Of a stretch of DNA of 64,000 nt, positions 16,202 to 24,656 are shown piece by piece. The notes beneath the pieces were generated by a model, which was not told the origin of the DNA, did no database searches, and saw nothing but the letters and a program-made list of their open reading frames with translations. The stretch covers positions 682,001 through 746,000 of the forward strand of contig NZ_CP015449.1 of NCBI RefSeq assembly GCF_003096075.1, given 5' to 3'. The DNA comes from Dietzia lutea. Its GTDB lineage: Bacteria; Actinomycetota; Actinomycetes; Mycobacteriales; Mycobacteriaceae. A program made the position numbers and the translations under genes. Each line of letters opens with the position of its first letter. Position 1 is the first letter of the stretch.

Positions 16202-17737
16202 ATGTATCCAGGAACCTTCGCCGTCATCACCCCGGACAAGCCCGCCGTGATCCGTCCCGCGACGGGTGAGCAGATCACGTACGCCGAGCTCGAGGCCCGC
16301 TCGGCCCAGCTCGCGCACCTCCTGGTCGACGACTGGGGGCTGCGCCCCGGAGAGACGATCGCCGTGGTCTCGGACAACACGCTCGAGATGCTCGAGATCT
16401 ACTGGGCGGCCCTGCGGACCGGCCTGTACATCGCCGCGATCAACCATCACCTGACCCCGGACGAGTCGTCGTACATCATCGGCGACTGCGGTGCCCGCGC
16501 CCTGTTCGTCTCCGCGCCGGTCGCCGACCACGTCGACCTCAGCCCGGAGGCCCACCCGGGCGTCGAGCACCGTGTGGTGTTCGGCGGCGCGCTCGAGGGG
16601 TTCGACGACTACCGGTCGCTGCTCGAGGGCAAGTCGACCGAGCCTCCGGCGGATCAGCCGCGCGGCCACGACTTCCTCTACTCGTCGGGCACCACCGGCC
16701 GGCCCAAGGGCGTCCGCGTGGACCCGCCTGAGGGGCAGATCGACGAGGTGGCCGACCACTACACGCCGGTCTTCAGCTTCCTCTACGGCTTCGACGCCGA
16801 CAGCGTCTACCTGTGCCCGGCGCCGCTGTACCACGCTGCGCCGCTGCGCTTCTGCGGCGTGGTCAACTCCGTCGGCGGAACCGTGGTGCTCATGGACCGC
16901 TTCGACGCGGAGGAGGCGCTGCGACTCATCGAGGCCTACAAGGTGACGCACTCGCAGTGGGTGCCGACGATGTTCGTGCGCATGCTCAAGCTGCCGGATG
17001 AGACCCGCGCGAAGTACGACCTGTCGAGCCTGACCCACGCCATCCACGCCGCCGCGCCGTGCCCGCCCGAGGTCAAGCGCCGCATGATCGAGTGGTGGGG
17101 GCCGGTGATCCACGAGTACTACTCGGCGACCGAGGGCATGGGCATCACGTTCATCAGCTCGCAGGAGGCACTCGAGCGCCCCGGATCGGTGGGGCGTGAC
17201 GGACTCAAGGGCATCGCCCACATCTGCGACGACGAGGGCAACGAGCTGCCGGCCGGCGAGATCGGCACCATCTACTGGCAGAACGACGAGGGCGGCTTCG
17301 CCTATCACGGTGATCCGGAGAAGACGGCGTCCGTGCGCCACCCCGACCATCCCACCTGGGCGACCTTCGGCGACGTCGGATACCTCGACGAGGACCGCTT
17401 CCTGTACCTCACGGACCGCAAGGCGTTCACCATCATCTCCGGTGGCGTGAACATCTACCCGCAGGAGATCGAGAACGCCCTCGTCCTGCATCCGGCCGTC
17501 GAGGACGTCGCCGTGATCGGACTGCCGGATGAGGAGATGGGGGAGCGGGTCCACGCCGTGGTCGTGCCCGCCGCGGACCGCGCTGACGACCCGGGGCTCG
17601 CCCGCGAGATCCTCGACTCCCTGCGGGGGAGGATCTCCGACTTCAAGATCCCCCGCGGTCTCGACCTCGTCGACGAGCTGCCCCGCACGCCCACCGGGAA
17701 GCTGGTCAAGCACCGCATCGTGCAGCAGTACGTCTGA
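16202..17737 (+). CDS. acyl-CoA synthetase / AMP-binding ligase (FadD-like)
   Basis: The 511-residue member of the ANL superfamily activates a carboxylic acid as acyl-adenylate and transfers it to CoA. It shows the P-loop YSSGTTGRPKG, the A5-type EYYSATEGMG, the hinge region YLTDRKAFTIISGGVNIYPQ, and the catalytic lysine in PRTPTGKLVKH near the C-terminus. The closest relatives I recognise are mycobacterial FadD4/FadD12-type ligases. The substrate chain length cannot be read from the sequence. The promoter lies immediately upstream with a Crp-like site, which would tie expression to carbon status (inference). Confidence 0.88.
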   Translation: MYPGTFAVITPDKPAVIRPATGEQITYAELEARSAQLAHLLVDDWGLRPGETIAVVSDNTLEMLEIYWAALRTGLYIAAINHHLTPDESSYIIGDCGARALFVSAPVADHVDLSPEAHPGVEHRVVFGGALEGFDDYRSLLEGKSTEPPADQPRGHDFLYSSGTTGRPKGVRVDPPEGQIDEVADHYTPVFSFLYGFDADSVYLCPAPLYHAAPLRFCGVVNSVGGTVVLMDRFDAEEALRLIEAYKVTHSQWVPTMFVRMLKLPDETRAKYDLSSLTHAIHAAAPCPPEVKRRMIEWWGPVIHEYYSATEGMGITFISSQEALERPGSVGRDGLKGIAHICDDEGNELPAGEIGTIYWQNDEGGFAYHGDPEKTASVRHPDHPTWATFGDVGYLDEDRFLYLTDRKAFTIISGGVNIYPQEIENALVLHPAVEDVAVIGLPDEEMGERVHAVVVPAADRADDPGLAREILDSLRGRISDFKIPRGLDLVDELPRTPTGKLVKHRIVQQYV

Positions 17738-18040
17738 GCCGGCCCCGGCGGCGCCGGTCGACGCTGCCGCCGGGGAGTGTGGCGGAACTCTCGGACGGTG
17801 TGCGGGAACAGATCCGCCGCCTTCGTGGTTCTACTGGGCGGATCGGGATGCGGCAGTGTCCCCCGGGCTCAATCACACAGCCCTCGCGGAGTTCCGTTCG
17901 GCTGGAGCCGCGTTGCGCCCCTCGCCGTGAGGCGACCCCGCGTCCCGGTCCGCCCACTTCGCAGACAGAAGAGAGAAGCCGCCGACCTCCCGGTCGGCGG
18001 CTTCCTGCGTGTTGGAATGTTCCCGCTGGGCTGCTTCCCC
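17738..18040. other. intergenic stretch: low-complexity sequence and two hairpins
   Basis: No convincing gene lies between the ligase stop and the minus-strand mini-protein gene. A short plus-strand frame (17779-18123) runs over both hairpins and has neither a ribosome site nor coding character. The useful content is the terminator hairpins at 17975-18004 and 18023-18052 for the minus-strand genes. Confidence 0.5.
17975..18004 (-). terminator. factor-independent terminator for the mini-protein genes
   Basis: A perfect 13-bp stem (17975-17987 with 17992-18004) closes a 4-base loop. Read on the minus strand it is followed by TCTCTCTTCT, a pyrimidine-rich tail. It lies 37 bp downstream of the 60-aa gene stop. 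Confidence 0.7.
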
Positions 18041-18052
18041 TCAGCCCAGCGG
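18023..18052 (-). terminator. hairpin overlapping the stop codon of the 60-aa gene
   Basis: CCGCTGGGCTG (18023-18033) pairs with CAGCCCAGCGG (18042-18052) around an 8-base loop. The stop codon at 18041-18043 is part of the structure. It stands in tandem with the terminator at 17975-18004 and may protect the short mRNA from 3' decay (inference). Confidence 0.55.
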
Positions 18053-18223
18053 ACCGCCGCCGTCGCCGACGCTGGCGGTCAGGTCGGCCGACGCGCCGAA
18101 TCCAACCGAATCCAGGATCATGAGGAAGAGGGCGGGGAGATTGGTGGCGAAATCTGCGATGGTGGAGCCAGAGTTCAGCCCGAAAGCGGCTGAGCCTTGT
18201 GCGAATTCACTGAGACTGCCCAT
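18041..18223 (-). CDS. 60-aa mini-protein, PorA/PorH-like candidate (paralogue 1)
   Basis: The protein starts MGSLSEFAQGSAAFGLNSGS and continues TIADFATNLPALFLMILDSV, with an acidic, glycine-rich tail GDGGGPLG. It has no signal peptide, no cysteine and no lysine or arginine at all. The middle can form an amphipathic or hydrophobic helix. It is about 54 percent identical over 54 positions (hand count) to the gene next to it. ATG 18223 has AGGAAGGA as a ribosome site; the longer frame to 18295 is not needed. Size, acidity, lack of a signal and tandem arrangement resemble the PorA/PorH channel peptides of the corynebacterial mycomembrane, which can be O-mycoloylated on serine. That is analogy, not homology shown here. 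Confidence 0.7.
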   Translation of the reverse strand: MGSLSEFAQGSAAFGLNSGSTIADFATNLPALFLMILDSVGFGASADLTASVGDGGGPLG

Positions 18224-18263
18224 AACGGAGTCCTTCCTAGAGGAGGAGAAGGAGGGGCTGGCA

Positions 18264-18282
18264 GCCGGACGCCCCGTCCGGC
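18264..18282 (-). other. intercistronic hairpin
   Basis: GCCGGACG (18264-18271) and CGTCCGGC (18275-18282) form a perfect 8-bp stem with a 3-base loop, between the two mini-protein genes and in the leader of the downstream one. It could be a weak terminator, an attenuator or an mRNA processing site. Confidence 0.5.
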
Positions 18283-18296
18283 TTGACGAAACCATT

Positions 18297-18312
18297 TGTG
18301 AGATAACTCACA
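18297..18312. promoter_or_regulatory. perfect Crp/GlxR-type binding site
   Basis: TGTGAGATAACTCACA is a perfect 16-bp match to TGTGA-N6-TCACA and also fits the GlxR form TGTGANNTANNTCACA. It lies 74 bp upstream of the 60-aa gene start and downstream of the 54-aa gene, so it would control the second gene separately. Confidence 0.7.
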
Positions 18313-18374
18313 TAAACCCCCCGCCGAAGATGGTGCTCTTTTTATCTGGTCTAGTCAAGCCCCGGTTCTGCGCG

Positions 18375-18539
18375 TCAGTCGGCGACGCTGGCCACCAGGT
18401 CGACGGCGATTCCGTCGAGCAGTGCGGCGAGGAAGGACAGCGCCAGCGACGGCAGTCTCGTCCCCATGTCGGCGAGAGTGGAGCCCGAGTCGAGTGCGAA
18501 CTCGGCGGATCCGGCGGCGAGGGTGGCGAGACTTCCCAT
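18375..18539 (-). CDS. 54-aa mini-protein, PorA/PorH-like candidate (paralogue 2)
   Basis: This short gene encodes MGSLATLAAGSAEFALDSGS, then TLADMGTRLPSLALSFLAAL and LDGIAVDLVASVAD. It begins with the same MGSL, shares SGST-AD and DL-ASV-D with the 60-aa paralogue, has one arginine and is otherwise acidic. AAAGGA lies 8 bases before ATG 18539. There is no signal sequence, lipobox or cysteine, so secretion would have to be Sec-independent, as assumed for PorA/PorH. It is transcribed first in a tandem with the 60-aa gene 151 bp downstream. Codon choice is strongly GC-biased, like genuine genes here. Function is unproven. Confidence 0.7.
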   Translation of the reverse strand: MGSLATLAAGSAEFALDSGSTLADMGTRLPSLALSFLAALLDGIAVDLVASVAD

Positions 18540-18744
18540 TGTTCGTCCTTTACTGTCGACGGCTCCCCGTCAGGGGGCGGCCGGTCTGTGGTGGGCGGCG
18601 CCGGCGCGATCCGGCTGATGGCACCGGGCGATCGGCGTCGCCTCCGTAGCCGGTTTCATCATCCCCGGAGGTCGCCGACCGGGCCGGCGCTTTGACGGTT
18701 TTTCTTTATGGTGGGAGCGTGCGTGGGGTGAGAGGGGGACGGGC

Positions 18745-19641
18745 GTGGACGTGGTGACGAGCTTCGAGCGCGAGCGGCCCCGACTCGTCCGGATCGCCGG
18801 GCGCCTGCTGGGGGACCATGCGGAGGCCGAGGACATCGTCCAGCAGGCCTGGCTGCGCCTCGCCCGCGCGGACGATGCGACCATCGACTCACTGCCCGCC
18901 TGGCTCACGACCGTCGTCACGCGATTGTGCCTCGACCGGCTCAAGGCGGCGGTGCCGCGGCCGCTCGAACCCGGCAACCCAGAACACCCCGACCGCGCCT
19001 CCATCGACCGCGCCTCCATCGACCGGGCCTCCACCGACCGCGCCTCCGTCGACCCGGACCCCTCCGAGGAGGCGGTGCTCGCGGACTCGATGGGTGCGGC
19101 GCTGCATGTCGTCCTCGACCGCCTCACCCCGTCGGAGCGGGTGGCCTTCGTCCTGCACGACCTGTTCTCGGTCGACTTCGCCACGGTCGCCGACATCCTC
19201 GACTGCCTCCCGGCCACGGCGCGCAAAGTGGCGTCGAGGGCCCGCGCGAAGATCACCGGGGCGGGCGACACCGGCGAGCAGGCGGACTGGCTCGTCGTCG
19301 ACGCCTTCCTCGCCGCAGCCCGACACGGCGAGTTCACCCGCCTCCTCGAGCTCCTCGCGCCGGACGTCGTCGTCACCGGCGACCCTGTCGCCGTGCGCGT
19401 GGGTACCCCGTCGCGCATCGACGGCCGCGACGCCGTGGCGGAGTTCTTCAACGGCGCGGCCGCCGCGGCGCTGCCCGTCTTCGTCCACGACAGACCGGGC
19501 GCGGCGTGGTTCGACCGCGGCGAGGCCCGGGTGGCGTTCGACTTCCTGGTCACCGACGGCCTGGTCCGCCGGATCGCCTTCCGCGCGGACCCCGACGTGC
19601 TCGCCGGGTTGCGCCGGCGTCGGGGCGGCGACCGGAGGTGA
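18745..19641 (+). CDS. ECF sigma factor with SnoaL-like C-terminal domain (SigJ/ECF41-like)
   Basis: The 298-residue protein has sigma region 2 (GDHAEAEDIVQQAWLRLARA, residues about 24-43) and region 4 (LTPSERVAFVLHDLFSVDFA, about 130-150, then the helix-turn-helix). A C-terminal domain from about residue 185, WLVVDAFLAAARHGEFTRLL onward, has the SnoaL/NTF2 fold that ECF41 sigma factors such as mycobacterial SigJ use for self-control instead of an anti-sigma factor. The linker between regions 2 and 4 holds four tandem DRAS-type pentapeptides encoded by a 15-bp repeat. The start is GTG after GAGAGGGGGAC. The usual ECF41 partner oxidoreductase is not adjacent; a DUF1059 gene follows. Confidence 0.88.
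   Translation: MDVVTSFERERPRLVRIAGRLLGDHAEAEDIVQQAWLRLARADDATIDSLPAWLTTVVTRLCLDRLKAAVPRPLEPGNPEHPDRASIDRASIDRASTDRASVDPDPSEEAVLADSMGAALHVVLDRLTPSERVAFVLHDLFSVDFATVADILDCLPATARKVASRARAKITGAGDTGEQADWLVVDAFLAAARHGEFTRLLELLAPDVVVTGDPVAVRVGTPSRIDGRDAVAEFFNGAAAAALPVFVHDRPGAAWFDRGEARVAFDFLVTDGLVRRIAFRADPDVLAGLRRRRGGDRR
18991..19050 (+). repeat. 15-bp tandem repeat, four copies, inside the sigma-factor gene
   Basis: The unit GACCGCGCCTCCATC occurs at 18991, 19006, 19021 and 19036 with at most two substitutions per copy, and encodes (D-R-A-S-I/T/V)4. A 15-bp unit keeps the frame whatever the copy number, so length variation between strains would be tolerated. Confidence 0.9.
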
Positions 19642-19755
19642 GCGCCCGGCGGCGAGACGGGGTGAGCGCCGCGGTCACATCCGGGGCGCGCCGCTCGTCA
19701 ACGAGGTGAGGCGGTGCGATCGGCGACCGCCACGACCCGAGAGGACGAATTCCGC

Positions 19756-19992
19756 ATGAAGACCATGACCTGCAAGGACCTGGGCGGGCCCTGCGACCTG
19801 GCGCACCACGGCGAGACGGCGGACGACGTGATCAGCGCCCAGGACGCCCACCTCAAGGAGCGCGTCCGGGCCGGCGACGAGGCGCACGTGCCGGCGCGGG
19901 AGGACATGAAGGGCAGGTGGCGTCGGCCCAGGCAGTCGCTCGGGTGGTACCGCGACGTGAAGAAGCGCTTCGCCGACCTGCCGGAGGACTGA
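19756..19992 (+). CDS. DUF1059 family small protein
   Basis: The 78-residue protein starts MKTMTCKDLGGPCDLAHHGE, the hallmark of DUF1059 (Met-Thr-Cys-Lys-x-Leu-Gly-Gly-x-Cys-Asp), and has a second half with DAHLKERVRAGDEAHVPA and a basic C-terminus ending KKRFADLPED. The two conserved cysteines (about residues 6 and 13) may bind metal, but the function of the family is unknown. The ATG at 19756 is preceded by GAGGACGAA. It lies 114 bp downstream of the SigJ-like gene on the same strand and may be in its regulon. Confidence 0.82.
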   Translation: MKTMTCKDLGGPCDLAHHGETADDVISAQDAHLKERVRAGDEAHVPAREDMKGRWRRPRQSLGWYRDVKKRFADLPED

Positions 19993-20010
19993 GTGTCAGG
20001 AGACCGAGCG

Positions 20011-21372
20011 TCAGGAAGCGCCGGCCTCGCCCGGGGTCCGTTCGCTGACGGTCGCCCGCTCGATCACGGCCGCGAGGGCGAGCAGCGTCGCCTCTGAGCC
20101 GGGTCGCCCTACCAGCTGGACCGAGGTGGGCAGGGGCCGTCCCGCCTGGGTGGTGGTGCTGCCGCACGGTACGGAGACCGCCGGCCAGCCCAGGACGTTC
20201 GCCAGCGGAGTGAAGGGCGAGAACCGCATGGAGGCCCACAGGGAGCGCCCCCAGGATCGCCGGTGCCAGTCGGTCGCCTCGGGCGGGACGTCGGCCAGTG
20301 CCGGGGTCAGCCACACGTCGACCCCGGCGCTGTCCATGGCGCGCTCGACGTCCGCGCGGAGCGCCCGGACGCCGCGGTTCCAGCGGGTGTCACCGTCGCC
20401 GGCGCCGCCGCGCCGGAAGACGGTCCGACCGAGCAGGGCGTGGTGCCGGGTGCGACGCTCCATAGCCGAGAGGGGGAGGTTCTCCTCCTCGGCGGCGCGC
20501 GCCACGGCGGAGGTCCACCGCGCCAGGTAGAGGACGGGGTCGCGTGGGGACGGCAGGGAGGTGTCGACGACGACGAGGTCCTCGGCGCGCAGCAGTGAAA
20601 CGGCCTCCCGCGCCGCGCGAACCCAGGGTGCGTGAACGCGCACGAGATCACGGCCCAGCCGTATCGGGCTGGCGACGGACAGGCCGACGCGGGTCCCGCC
20701 GGGCACGGGGCCGATGCTGGCGAGCTCCGGGCGGCCCGCCATGACCGACAGGGCGAGCGCGACGTCCCCGACGGTCCGGGCCAGCGGACCGGATTCGGCC
20801 AGGCCGCCCCAGTTGTCCCCGGACAGACGCGTGGGCACGACACCGGGCCCGGGCTTGATGGTGACGATCCCGCAGGCCGCGGCGGGGATGCGCAGCGAGC
20901 CCATCCCGTCGTCACCCACCGCGAGCGGCACCATGCCGGAGGCCACGGCCGCGGCCGAGCCGCCCGAGGACCCTCCGGCCGACAGCGCGGTGTCCCGGGG
21001 GTTGCGGGTGATGCCGTGGGCGTCGGAATCGGTCATCCCCCACGTGCACAGTTGCGGGGCGGCGGTCACACCCACCGGGACGGCGCCGGCCGCCAGCAGG
21101 GGAGCCACCACGGGGTTGTCGAGGGTGACCGTGCTCTTGATCGCGAGCGGGACCCCCGCCAGTGGGAGTCGTGCGCGGGCCTCCCGTGTCCTGGCGTCGA
21201 CGGCGGCGCCGGCCGCCCGGCCGTCCGCCCGCAGCAGGGTGGTGAAGGCGCGTAGTGACGGGTTCAGATCGTCCACCCGGTCGAAGGCGGCGTCGAGGGT
21301 CTCCAGCGCGCCGGTGACGCCGGTGCGCACGGCCTCCGCGGTCGCGGTCGCGGACGAGGGATCGGTGGTCAC
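20011..21372 (-). CDS. amidase-signature family hydrolase
   Basis: The 453-residue protein has the Ser-Ser-Lys triad elements of the amidase signature family: the lysine in GVPLAIKST, the glycine/serine-rich motif SAGGSSGGSAAAVASG and the second serine in GMGSLRIPAAACG, where relatives have GGSIR. It cleaves an amide bond of unknown substrate; GatA-type function is unlikely without gatB/gatC here. GTG 21372 is chosen because the upstream frame to 21513 would run into the ftsH promoter. Start codons of this gene and ftsH are divergent, 152 bp apart. Confidence 0.82.
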   Translation of the reverse strand: MTTDPSSATATAEAVRTGVTGALETLDAAFDRVDDLNPSLRAFTTLLRADGRAAGAAVDARTREARARLPLAGVPLAIKSTVTLDNPVVAPLLAAGAVPVGVTAAPQLCTWGMTDSDAHGITRNPRDTALSAGGSSGGSAAAVASGMVPLAVGDDGMGSLRIPAAACGIVTIKPGPGVVPTRLSGDNWGGLAESGPLARTVGDVALALSVMAGRPELASIGPVPGGTRVGLSVASPIRLGRDLVRVHAPWVRAAREAVSLLRAEDLVVVDTSLPSPRDPVLYLARWTSAVARAAEEENLPLSAMERRTRHHALLGRTVFRRGGAGDGDTRWNRGVRALRADVERAMDSAGVDVWLTPALADVPPEATDWHRRSWGRSLWASMRFSPFTPLANVLGWPAVSVPCGSTTTQAGRPLPTSVQLVGRPGSEATLLALAAVIERATVSERTPGEAGAS

Positions 21373-21524
21373 GGCCCCGATCGTACGACGGCGGGGGTGT
21401 GCGCCCGTGGCGATCATCGGGGTGGGGTGTCGGTGCCGGCGGGTAGCCTGGGGCGATACCGACGACGTCGGGTGCACGACCGGGCCCTCCGACCGGCTGG
21501 GCCGTCCTTCCACACGAGGGCCGA

Positions 21525-23999
21525 ATGGAACGCAAGAGCAACACCGTCTTCCGCAACGTCGCGATCGCGGGCGTGATCATCCTGGCGATCGTCGGGTTCT
21601 CGTTCTTCGCGAACGACGACCGCGGTTTCGCCGAGGTCGACACCTCGGTGGCGTTGGCGCAGGTCGACGCGGGCAACGTCAGGGAAGCGCTGATCGAGGA
21701 CCGGGAGCAGCAGCTGCGGCTCACGCTCGAGAACCCGATCACGCCCGAGGAGGGTGCGGAGGAGACCGATCAGCTCCTCGCCAAGTACCCGGAGCGGGCC
21801 GCGGATCAGATCTTCGACCGGGTGGCCGCCGCGGAGCCGGAGAAGTACGACACCGCGGTCACCCAGCAGGGCTTCCTGTCGCAGATGCTGTCGTTCCTGC
21901 TGCCCATGCTCATCCTATTCGGGCTGCTGTTCTTCTTCATGTCCCGGATGCAGGGCGGCAAGGGCGGACTGTTCGGTGTGGGCAAGTCGCGCGCCGTCGA
22001 GTTCACCAAGGACATGCCCCAGACCATGTTCGCGGACGTCGCGGGCGAGGACGAGGCGGTCGAGGAGCTCAACGAGATCAAGGACTTCCTGCAGAACCCG
22101 GCGCGGTACGAGCGCCTCGGCGCCAAGATCCCGCGCGGTGTCCTGCTGTACGGCCCGCCCGGCACCGGTAAGACCCTGCTCGCGCGCGCCGTCGCGGGCG
22201 AGGCCGGGGTGCCGTTCTACTCCATCTCCGGTTCGGACTTCGTCGAGATGTTCGTCGGTGTCGGTGCCTCGCGTGTGCGTGACCTGTTCGAGAAGGCCAA
22301 GCAGAACGCGCCCTGCATCGTGTTCGTCGACGAGATCGACGCCGTCGGCCGGCACCGCGGGTCGGGCACCGGCGGTGGCCACGACGAGCGCGAGCAGACC
22401 CTCAACCAGCTCCTCGTGGAGATGGACGGGTTCGACGACCGCTCGACCGTCATCCTCATCGCCGCGACCAACCGGCCCGACGTCCTGGACCCGGCGCTGC
22501 TGCGCCCGGGCCGGTTCGACCGTCAGGTCCCGGTGACCAATCCGGACCTCAAGGGCCGTGAGGCGATCCTCGCCGTCCACTCGATCGGCAAGCCGCTGGC
22601 GGCGGACGTCGACATGACGTCGCTGGCCCGGCGCACCATCGGCATGTCGGGCGCGGACCTGGCCAATGTGCTCAACGAGGGCGCGCTGCTGGCGGCGCGT
22701 CTGGGCCGCGACGAGATCGACATCGAGGTCCTCGAGGAGGCCACCGACCGCGTGGTGGGCGGCCCGCGCCGGAAGCACCGGGTGATCAGCGAGCACGAGA
22801 AGAAGGTCACCGCCTACCACGAGTCGGGCCACGCCCTGGCCGCGTGGGCGATGGAGGACCTCGAACCCGTCCACAAGGTCACCATCCTCGCCCGCGGCCG
22901 CACCGGCGGTCACGCCCTCGTGGTCCCCGAGGACGACAAGTCGTTGATGACGCGCGCTGACATGATCGCGAGGATCGTCATGGCGATGGGTGGCCGCGCC
23001 GCCGAGGAGTACATCTTCGGTGAGCCCACGTCGGGGGCCAGTTCGGACATCGAGCAGGCCACCCGCATCGCCCGCACGATGGTCGCCGAGTACGGCATGA
23101 GCGCCAAGCTCGGCGCCGTGAAGTACGGCGGCGAGGGCGGGGACCCGTTCCTCGGCCGCGGCGGCTCCGCGGCGGGGGAGTACTCGCCCGAGGTCGCCAA
23201 GATCATCGACGACGAGGTCCGCCGGATCATCGACGCCGCGCACACCGAGGCGTGGCAGGTGCTCGAGGCCAACCGCGACATCCTCGACGCGGTCGCGGGC
23301 GAACTGCTCGAGAAGGAGACCCTGCGCCAGGACGATCTCGAGAGGCTCTTCGCGGACGTGGTCAAGCGCCCGCGGATCACCGAGTTCGACGACTTCGGTG
23401 GCCGCATCCCGTCGACGCGGCCGCCCATCAAGACCCCGGGCGAACTGGCCAAGGAGCGCGGCGAGCCGTGGCCCCCGCCGGTGACCGACCCGTTCGCGAT
23501 GCCGATCCTGCCGACCGGTCGCGAGGCGGGCGACCGCGAGTCGGACGGCGACTCGCGGGCCCACGACCGGCCGGGCGACGAGCGCAACGGCGTCGGCGCC
23601 CCCGCCGGTGTGCCCGGCGGTCCGGGAGCTCCCGACCGCGGTCAGGGATCGTCCGGCATCCCCGCCTACGGGACGCCGCCGCCCCCGGGCTGGTCGGCGC
23701 CGGGCTGGCCCCCGCGCCAGCCCGCCCACCACGGTGACCGTGGGCCGAGCGGGGCGGAGACCACTCGTCTGCCCGCCGCGCCCGTGAACGGTCGACCCAC
23801 CGACGGGTGGGGCGGCCCCGAGGGCGGCGACCGCCGCGAGCACTCCGCCGAGCCCTCCAACCGAGCCTGGTCCCGGGCGGGAGACGGCGACACGGACGAC
23901 GTCCCCCGCGACACCGACTCCGACGTCCCGAGCGGTGGTTCGCACCGCCGTGAGGACAAGGACCCCGACTGGCAACCGCCGTGGGAACGTGAGGACTGA
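21525..23999 (+). CDS. ftsH: ATP-dependent zinc metalloprotease FtsH
   Basis: The 824-residue membrane-anchored AAA+ protease degrades misfolded membrane and some regulatory proteins. Two transmembrane helices (about 10-27 and 121-139) flank an extracytoplasmic loop. The Walker A motif GPPGTGKT (about 209-216), Walker B IVFVDEID, the second region of homology with [17 protein letters not shown], and the zinc site HESGH (about 431-435) are all intact. From about residue 625 a 200-residue tail, rich in Pro, Gly, Asp and Arg and without predicted structure, extends beyond typical FtsH; mycobacterial FtsH has a shorter one. ATG 21525 follows CGAGGG. The folate genes begin 33 bp downstream. Confidence 0.95.
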   Translation: MERKSNTVFRNVAIAGVIILAIVGFSFFANDDRGFAEVDTSVALAQVDAGNVREALIEDREQQLRLTLENPITPEEGAEETDQLLAKYPERAADQIFDRVAAAEPEKYDTAVTQQGFLSQMLSFLLPMLILFGLLFFFMSRMQGGKGGLFGVGKSRAVEFTKDMPQTMFADVAGEDEAVEELNEIKDFLQNPARYERLGAKIPRGVLLYGPPGTGKTLLARAVAGEAGVPFYSISGSDFVEMFVGVGASRVRDLFEKAKQNAPCIVFVDEIDAVGRHRGSGTGGGHDEREQTLNQLLVEMDGFDDRSTVILIAATNRPDVLDPALLRPGRFDRQVPVTNPDLKGREAILAVHSIGKPLAADVDMTSLARRTIGMSGADLANVLNEGALLAARLGRDEIDIEVLEEATDRVVGGPRRKHRVISEHEKKVTAYHESGHALAAWAMEDLEPVHKVTILARGRTGGHALVVPEDDKSLMTRADMIARIVMAMGGRAAEEYIFGEPTSGASSDIEQATRIARTMVAEYGMSAKLGAVKYGGEGGDPFLGRGGSAAGEYSPEVAKIIDDEVRRIIDAAHTEAWQVLEANRDILDAVAGELLEKETLRQDDLERLFADVVKRPRITEFDDFGGRIPSTRPPIKTPGELAKERGEPWPPPVTDPFAMPILPTGREAGDRESDGDSRAHDRPGDERNGVGAPAGVPGGPGAPDRGQGSSGIPAYGTPPPPGWSAPGWPPRQPAHHGDRGPSGAETTRLPAAPVNGRPTDGWGGPEGGDRREHSAEPSNRAWSRAGDGDTDDVPRDTDSDVPSGGSHRREDKDPDWQPPWERED

Positions 24000-24032
24000 C
24001 CGCCGCGGCCGCTTCGTGCGAGAAGAGGATTG

Positions 24033-24656
24033 ATGACGACCCCTGACCACATACCCCCCGCCGATGCGCGCTCGAGGCACACGGGGGAGGTCTTCGACGC
24101 CGCCCGCGCGGAGGCCGCTGTCCGTGACCTGCTGATCGCCGTCGGCGAGGACCCGGACCGCGAGGGCCTGCAGGACACGCCCGCCCGGGTGGCGAGGGCC
24201 TACCGCGAGGTGTTCGCCGGCCTGTACACGGACCCCTCCGAGGTGCTGTCCCGCACCTTCGACGAGGATCACCGCGAGCTCGTGCTGGTGCGTGACATCC
24301 CCATCTATTCGACGTGCGAGCACCACCTCGTGCCGTTCCACGGGGTCGCCCACATCGGCTACATCCCCGGGCAGTCGGGCGCGGTGACGGGCCTGAGCAA
24401 GCTCGCCCGCCTCGTCGACCTCTACGCCAAGCGCCCCCAGGTGCAGGAGCGCCTCACCAGTCAGGTCGCCGACGCGCTGGTCGACAAGCTCGACCCCTCC
24501 GGCGTGCTCGTGGTGATCGAGTGCGAGCACCTCTGCATGTCCATGCGCGGGATCCGCAAGGCGGGTGCGGTCACCACGACGTCGGCCGTCCGCGGCATCA
24601 TGCGGTCCAACGCCTCCACGAGGGCGGAGGCGCTCGGCCTCCTGCGCGGGACGTGA
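24033..24656 (+). CDS. folE: GTP cyclohydrolase I
   Basis: The 207-residue enzyme opens GTP to 7,8-dihydroneopterin triphosphate, the first step of folate synthesis. The zinc-binding Cys/His set is in [12 protein letters not shown] and [21 protein letters not shown]-like helix [19 protein letters not shown] and the active-site RPQVQERLT are conserved. ATG 24033 has GAAGAGGA 4-11 bases upstream. The stop overlaps the GTG of folP (GTGA), so the two are translationally coupled. Confidence 0.95.
   Translation: MTTPDHIPPADARSRHTGEVFDAARAEAAVRDLLIAVGEDPDREGLQDTPARVARAYREVFAGLYTDPSEVLSRTFDEDHRELVLVRDIPIYSTCEHHLVPFHGVAHIGYIPGQSGAVTGLSKLARLVDLYAKRPQVQERLTSQVADALVDKLDPSGVLVVIECEHLCMSMRGIRKAGAVTTTSAVRGIMRSNASTRAEALGLLRGT

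Noticed and set aside
17779-18123. Plus-strand frame between the acyl-CoA ligase gene and the mini-proteins
   Set aside because: It crosses two terminator hairpins and is not protein-like after the first 30 codons.
20011-21372. GatA subunit of the tRNA amidotransferase
   Set aside because: No gatB or gatC nearby, and the second-serine region differs from GatA.
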